This document shows, piece after piece, positions 1 through 10,862 of a DNA stretch of 64,000 bases. The position numbers and the translations under genes are program-made. The notes beneath the pieces were generated by a model. It saw only the letters and a list, made by a program, of their open reading frames with translations, was not told the origin of the DNA and did no database searches. Source of the stretch: Morinoia aosen (lineage: Eukaryota; Arthropoda; Malacostraca; Amphipoda; Talitridae); the NCBI GenBank assembly GCA_030386875.1, contig CM059562.1:73778201-73842200 (forward strand), in the 5' to 3' direction. Every line of letters begins with the position of its first letter. Position 1 is the first letter of the stretch.

Positions 1-792
1 AAGAAAGGCAACTTTTAAGACTGTCACCATGGGTTTCTACACACTTAATGCACCGATTTACGGTTGTCTAGTAATTTTATGCATTATCAGTTTCACGAGG
101 AAAAATAGAACCAGGATAGTAGAATCAATGGCTTTCATAATTATGAAACAAGGTCTGGAACATCTTATGTCCAGCAAAAATAGCAATTTTAATCACGGAA
201 AAATTTGGATACGTAAATAAAATATAGTTTTGGAAAAAGTTACTCAAGCAAATATTTAGATCAATTTTTCTGACATTTTTAATTTATTCAAGAGTATTTC
301 TCAATCCTAAAATATCAAGATGACATAATAAAAAATTAGGAGGGAAATGTTTTGAACAGAATCCATGTTACCTTTTACACAAGGGTTTTTAAAGAAAACC
401 CTCCCTTCAATAAAAACAGGCACTAGAACTAGAGGCTGCTCTAATTTCCACCCGAGTAAACATAGAAGCAATGACATCTCTATTTACAGACCCTATCACT
501 ACCTTCGTCAATTCAAAGGCAATCAAGCATGTAAATGCAACGTTTCTTCCTTCCAAGGATCAGGAAATTAGGTTTCACTAATATTCTTACATTTTGTACA
601 ATCAATACAAAAATCTGAAACGCAATTTTTTATATAATCCTATCAAGGTGCAGATCAAATTCATCCAGCCTCAGCATAATCAGTACAACACTAATCACAT
701 TCCCTGTTGCATTACACTTACAATTCTTCATTTCAAAAACTCAGCTCTACACACTAACATGCTAATTTTTTTATATTATTATATATATGAAA
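1..792. other. AT-rich non-coding stretch, probable RBBP6 intron
   Basis: No open frame here resembles a known domain. The stretch lies downstream of the second DWNN exon of the minus-strand RBBP6-type gene, so it is probably intron. I looked on the minus strand for the CCHC knuckle that normally follows the DWNN domain and did not find it. Confidence 0.4.
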
Positions 793-1135
793 GTTTTAGC
801 CTCCCTTAACCACAACAAAGATGTTCTAAGTGAGGAAGGAGGAAGGCACCATTTAGTATGGAGTTGAGGGAATGCAGAATCTATGCACAAGGTGCACAGA
901 AACAGGAAGCTAAGAAAAAGAAGTTCATGAAACAAGAAAAAGTTGAAGAAGAAAGTAGTAGGTGCTGAAAAACAGGGCAGCAGTGAACCGAAAAAAGATG
1001 GTCCGTAACAAAACAAAAACCTATTACATATCAACAAAAAGGAAGCCTACCTAACCTTTAGCTCAGGCCCTCGCAGAGTCCCCCTGGGAGCGCTAATTCC
1101 CATAGATACAATAGTTGTAACCCCCTGAGGGGTGC
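793..1135 (-). repeat. SINE-like repeat, diverged copy (minus orientation)
   Basis: This is the reverse complement of the family seen intact at 55113-55473. It keeps the CCCTCAGGGGG-type head (read on the minus strand near 1120-1135), the hairpin GATACAACTATTGTATC region, the block around the word GGTTCACTGCTGTCC, and the GGGAGGCTAAA end near 793. The (TAATC)n tail and flanking duplication are not recognisable, which suggests an old insertion. Confidence 0.7.
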
Positions 1136-1846
1136 TAATTCCTCTTAGTCTCACACATGATAATCTATGTAACTACCAATATACTATTGTTATTCAAGTT
1201 AGTCACTTCAGAACTGAAAAAAACTACATGAACTAATTGATATAAAATATACGTGGCACACATTAAATATTACGGACATCAGTCACTTTGAATTTAAAAT
1301 ATTTCAGCTCAACAATTGGAAGCCAAAATTTTAGCTATTATATCATGAATACCACTTACTGTTAGAGTGAATACTGCATCCTATCACAATAGTTTTCAAA
1401 TTTCCTACCTACAACCAAGATAATATTAAAGGAAAAAAACGGGACTGTTAAGTATAAACTGTAGAAAATAAGGACAGCTATGCATAGATGTGGTCCCACA
1501 CAGGGTTATTTACACATAGAAACAATTTGAAACGAAGGGTAGGAAGAGATGACAAAAAAAAAGAGATGAAAACTGGAAGAAGCAAGGCCAGCACACAAAA
1601 TAAAACAATCCAAGTCCTAGCGGCCCATCTAAAATTGAAGTAACCCAGCAGCTTCCACCCTATGGGCACTAACCCTCTGTGCATAAAATACACAAGCCTA
1701 ATCCTGTAGTCCTGAAAAAGAACGCAGATCAAAAAAACAAATGCAAAACCAAAATGAAGATACAAACATACTTAAGACTGTAAAATACATCTTCCAAACA
1801 TATTTTTAGGCACTAATGCTAAACAAATAGAAATCAAGTCACTCAC
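1136..1846. other. Intronic AT-rich sequence, nothing recognised
   Basis: Short open frames occur on both strands but none shows a domain, codon bias or splice-site pairing. It is interpreted as intron of the RBBP6-type gene. Confidence 0.4.
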
Positions 1847-1937
1847 CAAGGCCGCTTCATTTTAGCAGCATCAATAGGAACACGTGCCACAAGTAGAGAA
1901 GAATTCTTTGGGATGAGAGTCTTCTCATCTGTGTACT
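1847..1937 (-). CDS. RBBP6: RBBP6/Snama-type gene, second DWNN-domain exon
   Basis: This exon completes the ubiquitin-like DWNN domain of the RBBP6 (Drosophila Snama) family, a nuclear RING-type E3 ligase tied to p53/Rb regulation and mRNA 3'-end processing. On the minus strand it has a good acceptor (TTTGTTTCAG before 1937) and a donor GTGAGT right after 1847. The previous exon ends in phase 1, and joining the two makes a Glu codon followed by YTDEKTLIPKNSS and then LLVARVP, which is the characteristic C-terminal half of DWNN. It ends in phase 2. The zinc knuckle, RING finger and rest of the protein must lie beyond the left edge. Identity rests on family motif recognition and matching intron phase. 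Confidence 0.88.
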
Positions 1938-2659
1938 CTGAAACAAAAGAAAAACAAACATTAAAGGATAAGTAAAGTAACGGTTATGCTGAGTTAAAAT
2001 AAATCCTCATTTCCTGAACAAGAGTAAATACTCAATATCTATTTGTAATAGATTATTTGGTCAAATGGGATTAGAATCAAGTGTAGTACTTATAAGGCGA
2101 TTCTTAGGGAATCTTATTCTCAAAATATAAAGAACCAACGTAATGGAGAACATTTAATGAGGCAAACGTTTTGGAATACAAGTTATTCCATCATCAGTGC
2201 TGGAAGAAATAAAAAATAATTTCAGTCATACATAAGACAAATGTTTGAATGAAAATACTAAGCAAAAATGCAAAAAATAAAAGTAAATCATGATCAAGTG
2301 TATGAATGTATAGATTCGTCAAATGTTTAACCCTTTAATGGTCACATGTAGAATTTGGGTATTCAAATTTTTTTTCATATCAAATTCCTTTATCTTTGAA
2401 GTAGAGTAACAACTTTTGTTTGAAAATTTTTTTCGTGCCTAGCATATTTCTCGAGTTACGAGTCTCAACAATATTGTTGAGCTGCCACATTACGGTAGCT
2501 ACAATTTTGTTGAGCTGCCTGATTATGGTAGTAAGATAGACATGCATACTGACTCATTATATCATTATATTTTTCACAAACAATAACATAAGTAACAAAC
2601 TCATTTCATTCTAATGTTATTATGAAATATAAAAAATGACGGGTAAACTGGAAATCAAC

Positions 2660-2971
2660 ATTTTGTGGACATATCAACTGAAAATCTTTGGGTTGTTCTG
2701 TATCAAATAAAAAGGTTTTTGGATGGGTTTCAGTGTAACTGGAAGATACGACTGGAGTCACTTGCTATCACCGCCCTGGCGCATGTTCACTTCTTGTGAC
2801 AATCAAAGCAGTACATTTTTGTGGACATATCAACTGAAAATCTTTGGGTTGTTCTGTATCAAATAAAAAGGTTTTTGGATGGGTTTCAGTGTAACTGGAA
2901 GATACGACTGGAGTCACTTGCTATCACCGCCCTGGCGCATGTTCACTTCTTGTGACAATCAAAGCAGTAAG
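2660..2971. repeat. 156-bp tandem duplication inside the piggyBac relic
   Basis: The segment starting TGTGGACATATCAACTG at about 2666 and ending CAATCAAAGCAGTA occurs again 156 bp later. I saw no substitution in most of its length. This implies a recent duplication within an otherwise decayed element. Confidence 0.85.
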
Positions 2972-3114
2972 TTTGCTTATTTTTTAGGTACGAGAATACA
3001 TCACACTTTACACAATATTGTTAAAAAGTTATCACAAAAACAACGGCTGATTGAGGGTTAGGGGCAGATCTTGTCATTATCAACAACACCTTTTAACCAA
3101 GCGAGAGGTGTTTC

Positions 3115-3771
3115 TCATTTTCTTCCAAGATTTCTGTGATAATGTTTTTCCTTGAATAGATAAATATTGTTTTTACTTGTGTTTTTCCTTGTATAGTACA
3201 TCATGAATGATTTTACTACAGCTTGATCTACAAAAGATCTTGAAGCCCCACTTATTGGGTCGATTTCTAATGTACTAGCAAAGTTTTCCTGCCCTAGTAC
3301 CTTTGTAAGGCACCATTTTTTCATCTACACTCTGGTATGGGATGCCCTCAACCTTCTTACAGTGGTCACAAAGCATTTCAAAATTTATTGTCATTATTGT
3401 GTTTACTATTGTTGTTAGTGAAATGTATATAGATATATACATATATATTCAGAGATATTAACCTTGGTACTTGGTCCCTCTAGCTGTTAGTTTGAGCTAC
3501 CTTCATTAGCTTGCAATATAGTAGTGCCTTTATCACATGTATCATTGCCTTCATCAATGTCATCAGCTATAGTACCACTTGTGTTGGGAATGAAATCAGG
3601 ATCAGCAACATTGTTGTCTGTGTCCATGCCATCATCAGGATTGTCAGCATAATTTGGAGCCCCACCATCCAGATATCTATTCCTGGTACCATTGAAACCT
3701 GACACATCCATTTTGGGGCCTGTGAAGGTTAAATGCAATGAATAACCGCTATAAATAACATAGTTCAACAA
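3115..3771 (-). pseudogene. piggyBac transposase fragment, broken
   Basis: Read on the minus strand, 3487-3771 is an open stretch rich in Asp/Asn (NPDDGMDTDNNVADPDF), like the acidic N-terminus of piggyBac transposases. Around 3307-3352 the minus strand reads VDEKMVPYKG, the catalytic-core motif holding an essential Asp, and after an in-frame stop it continues RPNKWGFKIF near 3240-3270, another family hallmark. Stop codons and frame changes separate these blocks, and most of the middle and C-terminal catalytic core is missing or unreadable. No functional enzyme can be made. Assignment rests on these motifs and the TTAA/TIR boundaries. Confidence 0.8.
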
Positions 3772-4605
3772 TTTTGTTGAGCTGATTCTCTACTCATAAT
3801 TTTTACCATGAATGGGCAACTCAACAAAATTGTGGACCAATAAACACGTCTACAACAACAAATTAAATATCTGATGTATAATAGGCATAGATTATTTACT
3901 AGTTATACCCTGAAATTGAATTAGGAAAGTAGAGAAGTTTGGCGACACGTACACAGGGATCAAAAGGTTGTTGACGTTGAGGCTTGCCACTACCTCAGGG
4001 CCGTCTATTGCCTACTTTTTGTACCTACCTGACGCGTTACAATTCTGTTTAGTCGCTAGAACAAGAGACAACATAGAGTAATTGCAATTTCATATATTTT
4101 ATTAGGCTTAAAAATACCTCAACAATTTTGTTGAGCAAACCATTAAAGGGTTAAAAGTATTTCAAGACCACGCTAGACTATCTAATACTAAGCTAAACAG
4201 TGTTGCAGTGCTGTTTTCACAATGGGTTACTTACAAAATGTAACAATGTAAAAATTTGAAAACTGTTAACTGTACTAATACTGTTTTTTATTTCACTGAG
4301 GAACCCAGCTTGCAAACATTTCACTTACTGGTGAAAAAACAGTATGCCTCAAATGGTACATGATCCTGAGTTCAAAACAAAGAAAAAGCAACTGCTTGAA
4401 GCCCTTGCATATGAAAAACTAAAATAATATTTAGAAGCAAGAAATTATTGAATATCTTAAAATTTAATATATGAACATGAAATGACAATATGTAAATTGA
4501 TGATCATATACACAACTCAATGCTCTATTGGAATAGAGAGATAATGAAAGAAAAAGAATTACAGGATACCATCTGCAACACAGAAGAGAAATGAGTAAAA
4601 TTTAC

Positions 4606-4844
4606 CTTTGTTGGTTTCTGCATTGGTGATGATCAGGTCAAAGGGCTGTGATCTTGACAACCTTTTTTGTTCAATGATGGCCTCTTTGAGGTCCTCAACA
4701 CTGATGTTGACACCATCCACGGGCAGTGTTGAGAACTCGCAAGCAGATTTGAACTTGTAATGCACAGACATCCTGAATGGATACTGAACTTGACAGCTCA
4801 AGCTATCAACTGTCACTTTATTATACTTTTAACTGTTGGGATAC
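4606..4844 (-). CDS. RBBP6: RBBP6/Snama-type gene, first coding exon (DWNN N-terminal half)
   Basis: The coding part is 4771 down to 4606; 4772-4844 is 5' untranslated. The start MSVHYKFKSA is the near-invariant beginning of RBBP6/Snama proteins, followed by FSTLPVDGVNISVEDLKEAI and FDLIITNAETNK, all diagnostic of the DWNN ubiquitin-like fold. The family start fixes this ATG over an upstream in-frame alternative. An acceptor (ten T then GCAG) precedes base 4844, so at least one untranslated leader exon lies further right. The donor GTAAAT after 4606 leaves phase 1, matching the exon at 1847-1937. RBBP6 scaffolds ubiquitin ligation and pre-mRNA cleavage in the nucleus. The promoter was not located. 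Confidence 0.9.
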
Positions 4845-6000
4845 CTGCAAAAAAAAAATTATTCATTACAGAAATTTTATTGCTATTGTAATTTTTAAAT
4901 GCCAAATCAATCAGCCTTCAAAAAATTGCTAGTGTAACAAACAGTGCATTTGAGATTGGCAACAATGATGCATAAAATTTTTGCTCCAAGTAGAAGAACA
5001 GCACAAGCAAGCATCTCAAAATTATGAGAAGAAAATACTTGTGCATGTAAATTACAAAACATACCAGTATCTTTCAATTAGTTAGAGATTTTTCAGTTAT
5101 AACAAAGACTACCTAGAGCAAGTAAAGAGTAGGATCAGTTACAATAAACCTTAGAAAATGGGAATTTATTTTCGAGGTCTATTTTAATATAGATGATACC
5201 CTGCACATAAGAAGCAAGGTAAAGAAAGGTATAATTAAATAAACAAGACTTGAATAAAACAAGGCATAAAAAATGATTGGAACCAAATGACCAACAAGGT
5301 GGAAGTTCTGTAAGTCCACTGATAACCAAGGTAATGCAACAATATTCCATTTCTGGGGACCAGATCCTATGAGAGCTAAAGAATTGAAATTGAAACTTTT
5401 CATAGCACAAATTAATCTGCAAACTCCTGCCACAAGTAGGAATGAATTCAAGATTAGTGAATAGGAGACCCACTAAGGAGCATAAGTTAAAATGACAAGA
5501 ACAGACTATCTGCATGACTCTCTACAAAGTATTGAACAAACCACAGCTCACAAAGAAAAATGCAAGTCTTCCAAGATTCAAAGGGCAATTCCATCCAGAA
5601 TACACCCATTTATGACAACAGCAAAACATTGACAAACTGTCAAGTGGACTAAAAAAGGCTTGTATCAATAACAACCTTACTCCTAATACACAGACAATAC
5701 TGTACAAATTATTGGCCCTGCATCATATGAAATATCAAAATAAGCAGCTAACTACTCTTGAATAATATCAATAGATGTGAAACAAATAATTCTGATGTCT
5801 TACAAATAAGCAATTTGGGATAATAATGCAAATAAGTAAGGCATCAGAATTTTTTTACACCTTTCCATATCATTCCCAAATATAATTATTAGGAATTTCA
5901 ATCCTTGTACGGATTTCATTTAATTTGTAGATATATAGTTTCAGCAAACAAAAATTCAACAATTTGATTAAGATATGTTCAAGTCCTCTTTACCACAGAC
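4845..6000. other. Probable 5'-UTR intron of RBBP6, nothing recognised
   Basis: AT-rich sequence upstream of the leader-exon acceptor. Several short open frames on the minus strand (for example 5135-5515) lack any recognisable domain and overlap each other in different frames, so I do not call them. Confidence 0.35.
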
Positions 6001-6009
6001 TAAATTAGA

Positions 6010-6322
6010 TATTAGTTCTGGAGATGGCACTGTTTAGTATAGAGTTGTTAAAGTTAAGGGAAAGTGGAATCCACACACAAGGCACATAGGGACGGTAAGT
6101 TGAGAAAAAATTATTGAAACATGTATAACAAAATAGAGTACTAGGTGCTAAAACTCTGGACAGCAGTGAACCAAATAAATCCATGATCAAACAAAATAAT
6201 TATCTATTCATCCTAAAAGAAGGCTTACCTAATCTTCAACTTAGGACCTCACATATTCCCTCTGGAAAGACTAATTTAAACAGAACAATAGTTTCAACTC
6301 CTGAGAGGCTCTCTTAATCTCA
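6010..6322 (-). repeat. SINE-like repeat, strongly diverged copy (minus orientation)
   Basis: The order of recognisable words matches the family at 55113-55473 read backwards: the block equivalent to CCATACTAAATGGTGCC near 6025-6045, CATAGATTCC near 6065, the GGTTCACTGCTGTCC block near 6160, and the CCCTCTGG head near 6258-6320. Divergence is much higher than in the 52-57 kb copies. Confidence 0.6.
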
Positions 6323-7658
6323 ACCAAGTTGTCATGAAGAGAGATTAAAGCATTCAGTTTAGAGCACTCAAGATACAGATCACGTATCCACAAGGCTTGT
6401 TTCTATTCAAAAACACCTACACATGAAACAGTCCAGAGAAAGCTCAACAAGCCAGATAGAAATTGAAGAATAACAGCTTCAAAAGAACAACAGTGAATCA
6501 AAGATTAAGGAACATCAAGAAAAAATCTTGGCAAGTAAATCTAACTAGCTTACAGCCAAGTATTTATCTAAGTGCTCATACTCTTTAAATGCAATATTTG
6601 TTTTCGCCCAAAAGAGGCACACTAGATATCAAAATCAGAAAAAATATACCTACTCAAAGATATTCATCAACGATTGTTCAAAACAATTTTTGCAACAAGG
6701 AAAACATCATGCAACTGCTAAAAGCTTTTGACAAGAATTGTGCAGAAAAACAGTATCGAACCTGATAGCTGAGCAATTTATTATCAAATTAAAATAAGCA
6801 AAAAACAAACTATAAACACCTAGAATGTATATTGGAGGTTAGAACCTTATGGAGTAACCACTGGAAAAAGCCTAAACAAAAATAGCAAGGGAACGTAAAA
6901 GTAGGTGTCAGCATTTAGTGTGAAGTATGGACCAAATCCCAAGACCTGGTAGATATCTTCCGCAAAAATTTGCAGATACTTCTGAATATGGATGAATGGC
7001 TTCCATTATGAGCTCTAGAATAAAAAGCCACAGATGCATAAAATAAGTTATCTTGCACACAATCTCAATACTCAAGTGAAAAACTTAGCTAATGCACTGA
7101 AAATACTTGACATTCATAGGATACCATGCTTTAAAATGACTATCAGTAGATCATTTCTTTTTATTTAGCATAAAGAAGATATAAAGAAGAAAAAGTTTTG
7201 GCAAGGTTACACAAGAAAAAAGCATCAAACATTTGACTGCAACGTGCACCACCAGTGGTACACGAAGATAATTATCATAATGTTGATGACCAACCAGTTG
7301 CCGCCAACTCAATTTTCATAAAAACTTTATCAAAGCTTGATGAAGGCATAGTCCAGTTCATGTATGGTATTTTCAAAACAGTTTAATACAATTGACTTTA
7401 CATTTGAGTTGGGTGTTATACTTAATATTTAGTTGCTGCAGTTAAGGTGTCAACTATATTTAAATTGAATAAATGGAGCATTATCTAATAGGAATACCTA
7501 CTTGACTTTTATACATTTGACAGAACAAAATCAAGACATTTATGAGAAGAATGCTAACCTACCACTGTCCAAAATTGACAACAGATTCTGATTTAGCCTG
7601 TAACCTCAAGTAAACTACACAAATCGGCAGTTCAAATTTCTTTAAAAGCTCTTTTTTC
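6323..7658. other. AT-rich non-coding, nothing recognised
   Basis: No domain, splice pairing or repeat family was identified between the SINE-like relic and the first foldback element. Confidence 0.35.
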
Positions 7659-8448
7659 GGTAAATGTTGAGGACTTGAACATAATTGATTTTCCACTTTT
7701 GGATGCCTAAATATTGTTGATGAGATCAAAATAAACAAGTTTTCTTCAATGCACTTTCCGTCTGAAATAAGTACTTTACAAGTTATAGCGGTAAATGAGT
7801 TGCCAGAACTCCAGTGTTTTAGGCGGGGAAAAATGAATATGGGAAGCAAACACTTTGTTACAAACGTAAAGAGGTTGGGTCGTGAGGGGTAGCCAGTTTT
7901 AATAGTGAAAATTATAAATCAATTGAAATTGTACTATGCATAAACATAGTTAATGAGATTATGAGTTATATTGTCGATGCACAAGACTTAATTTGAATGT
8001 TCCCAGATAAGTCGAACCCACGATATACCGGGGTTGAAGTTACAGACCTGCGGTCATCTCAAGGCTGCCAGTTATGTCGAAGCAGCGGTGATGGCTACAT
8101 CGGCACGCTTGCACACACTCAATCATTGGACGTAATGGGTCACTTACAACCTTTATTTATAATTTTCACTAGAAGAACTGTGGCCACCCCTCACGACCCA
8201 ACCTCTTTACGTTTGTAATACGATGTTAGCTTTCGTTATTATTGCTGAAAAAGGCAACTTCAAAGTTTAATAATTACTTCCTGCTCCAAACACAACAGTT
8301 GCCGTAAGTAATTAATTCCTATAACTCGTTAAATGATTATTTCAGACGGAAAGTGCATAGGAGAAAAGTAGTTCATTTATACATAATTAACTAGGTTTAG
8401 GCATCCAAAAGTGGAAAATCGATTAGGGTTAAGTCCTCAACATTTACC
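7659..8448. mobile_element. Foldback element A (type I arms, hairpin core)
   Basis: Long inverted repeat with outer ends GGTAAATGTTGAGGACTT and its complement, each followed by the type I sequence GATTTTCCACTTTTGGATGCC. The arms (about 7659-7857 and 8219-8448) enclose the core 7858-8218. The core has its own ends, TTACAAACGTAAAGAGG, shared with the elements at 10346-12754 and 14167-16159. CTTTTTTC flanks both sides if one terminal C is shared, so an 8-bp target duplication is likely but low in complexity. There is no coding capacity. Confidence 0.75.
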
Positions 8449-8805
8449 TTTTTTCTTGTAAAATCAACTCATGAAAAGATAAGCAATTATGCAGTAGTTG
8501 CAAACAGGCCGGATACTAGAAAGAAATAGAGTTTTTTATGCAATGAAACAAGACATCTATAAATTTCTAACTTTTTCACTAAATAATAGTTCATTACCTA
8601 TATGACCTAAATATCAAGAAATAATTAACAAATGCAAAAGAAATTAAGGCAAGCAATTAGCAGAACAATTTGTCGCTTATCAGGATTTAATAATAGAAAA
8701 ATTAGGACAAAAGGTAGTAAACAACTGTGTTTTCTTGTAATACAGCATTTTAATTTGTAATAAAATTGGAGATGTAAATTAAAGCTTTTCTACCTTCATC
8801 AGAGT
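8449..8805. other. Short spacer, nothing recognised
   Basis: AT-rich sequence between foldback A and the TTAA element. No feature is visible. Confidence 0.3.
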
Positions 8806-8809
8806 TTAA

Positions 8810-10286
8810 GGGTATCATTTTGGGGGGTTTTTCAGTCCAAAGGTCGATTTTCCCGATTTTTGTTTTTATTGCTTTAAATGAGTTAGAGACATGTCCCCGA
8901 ATGTCTGTGAAAATATCAGGAACCTACCCCAGAGCTAATGTCCCTCCCGGGGGGGGGAGGGCATCCCTCTTACGGACCTTTTTTTTCATTTTTGAACCTA
9001 AAGCAATGAAATTTGATATACTGATAGGAAATGCAATTTTGAATCATTTATCATCAATGACAAAATGCGATTTTCTTGAAAAAAAAAGGGAAATCATAGA
9101 AAACGACATTTTTTGGGGGGGGGTTTTCTAAATGCTTCTCCTCCTACAGTTTTTGAGCTACAGTAATGAATGTATCATTGAATGCAGAATAACGTGGACA
9201 AAAAAAAAAAAAAAAAAATATCTGAAATTTTCAATTTTTTTCCATTTCATTTTTTTATATATTTCATCATTCATATTCCTCATCCCCATCCGAATATTTT
9301 TTTTATTATTGAATTTAGAGCAATGAAATTTGGTATACTGATAGGAAATACAATTTAGAATCATTTATCATTTATGACAAAATGCGATTTTCTTGAAAAG
9401 AAAATGGGAAATCATAGAAAACGACATTTGGGGGGGGGGTTTCTAAATGCTTTTTCTCTGATAGTTTTTGAGCTACAGTAATGATTTTGGTATCATTGGA
9501 TGCAGAATAACGTGGACATTCCAAAAACTTTAATGCTTTTCCTCAAATTTCCAATATAAAAATTTAAAAAATTAAAAAGAAAAAAAAATCAAAATATTCT
9601 CAAGAAAATTCAAATTTATGACGTCATAACTTTGAAACAAGAATGAATTTTGAAAAACTTCTCAATACATTGTAAAGCCCTTGTTTTTCTGCATCCAATG
9701 ATACCAAAATCATCACTGTAGCTCAAAAAAATGTAGGAGGAGAAGCATTTTGTTTCTTAAAAATAGGTTTTATGAAAAAAGTAACTTATCAAGACGTTTG
9801 TCGTTATAACTCCGAAGTTTACAAAGCTAGAGCAATGCGGTTTGTTGCATTTGAAAGCGAAATGTGTGTTCTACCAATAATACGGGTGGATTTTCCAAAT
9901 TGTTTCTGTAAAGCTTTCCATAGACTTTTCACCCTAAAATTATAACTTTTGCATTTTTGCATTGAGACTGACAAAAAAATTCATATAAATTCGGAATGAA
10001 ATAAATCAAAAATTCCACCCGTATTATAGATAGAGCGCACGTTTGACTTTCAAATGCAACAAACCGCATTGCTCTAGCTTTGTAAATTTCGAAGTTATAA
10101 TAAGTTATAATGAATAATATATGTATATATAATTTTATTTTTTTCAAATAAAAAATTTTCTATGGCCTTATGAAAAAATTTTGTTTAAGATAAGTTGTTA
10201 CAAATGTAGAGATCTAGTAATCTGCAAATTTTCATAGACGTACGTCCAATAGAACAAAAGTTGATCATTTTGTCAAAATGATCCCC
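8810..10286. mobile_element. Non-coding TTAA element 1, palindromic
   Basis: Flanked by TTAA (8806-8809 and 10287-10290). The ends are inverted: GGGTATCATTTTG on the left and, reading inward from the right, GGGGATCATTTTG. The interior is built of repeats. A block starting GCAATGAAATTTG occurs twice directly (9003-9140 and 9318-9470). The block with GAGCTACAGTAATGA occurs directly and then inverted near 9685-9750. A block with GCGGTTTGTTGCATTTG (about 9836) is inverted near 10060. Runs of 7-10 G are present. No transposase is visible, so it is probably mobilised by a TTAA-specific enzyme such as piggyBac. Confidence 0.7.
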
Positions 10287-10555
10287 TTAAAAGACAAAAA
10301 AGACAATTAGGGTACAGTTGAGGAAATACTGAATCTATGCAACTTGGTCAATATTGAGTTTAGGTGATTTGGGGAAATTAAGCATTCCGTTTCACATAAT
10401 CACTTAAGAAGCCCATTTAAGAACATTTTACAGAAATGACATTTTTTCCGCTGATGCATTATTTTCGAATAATTAAACTTTGAAGTTGGCTTTCGGGCGC
10501 CAAGGAAGCGAGCGCGCCATGCGTAATTTAATTAATAACGCAAGGTAACCCCCTA

Positions 10556-10835
10556 TTACAAGCGTAAAGAGGTTGGGTCGTGAGGGGGAGGCATAGTTCT
10601 TTTAGTGAAAATTATAAATAAAGCTTCTAACCGACCCATTAGGGTGACGACCACAATCTTGTTTACATCGGCCGGCTCAAAGATGGCGGCGCCATGGGCG
10701 CTGCCATCTTTGAGCCGGCCGATGTGAACAAGATTGTGGTCGTCACCCTAATGGGTTGGTTAGAAATTTTTTTTTATAATTTCCACTAAAAGAACTGTGC
10801 CTCCCCCTCACGACCCAACCTCTTTACGTTTGTAA
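10556..10835. repeat. Near-perfect hairpin core of foldback B
   Basis: The two halves (about 10556-10696 and 10697-10835) are almost perfect complements. The ends are TTACAAGCGTAAAGAGG and its partner, and the tip is around AAGATGGCGGCGCCATGGGC near 10681. A transcript would fold into a hairpin of roughly 135 bp. The arms carry AAGATGGC words, which resemble YY1/Pho-type sites, but this is inference. Confidence 0.85.
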
Positions 10836-10862
10836 TAGGGGGTTACCTTCCGTTATTAATTA

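Larger units (their letters stand above)
2331..4150 (-). mobile_element. Decayed piggyBac-family transposon
   Basis: The element is flanked by TTAA on both sides (2327-2330 and 4151-4154), the target duplication of piggyBac transposons. It has matching 12-bp terminal inverted repeats, CCCTTTAATGGT. Degenerate transposase reads on the minus strand. Several copies of a palindrome related to CTCAACAAAATTGTTGAG sit just inside both ends (around 2467, 2504, 3766, 3819 and 4119). A 156-bp internal segment is duplicated in tandem. The element is about 1.8 kb, shorter than an intact piggyBac of roughly 2.4 kb, and clearly inactive. Confidence 0.85.
1938..4605 (-). other. Intron inside the DWNN domain, containing a piggyBac relic
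   Basis: This intron interrupts the RBBP6 coding region after the 55th codon. It begins with the donor GTAAAT just left of 4606 and ends in a TTTCAG acceptor. Its 2.67 kb is largely taken up by the decayed TTAA-flanked element at 2331-4150. The remaining 1938-2326 and 4155-4605 contain nothing recognisable. Confidence 0.75.
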
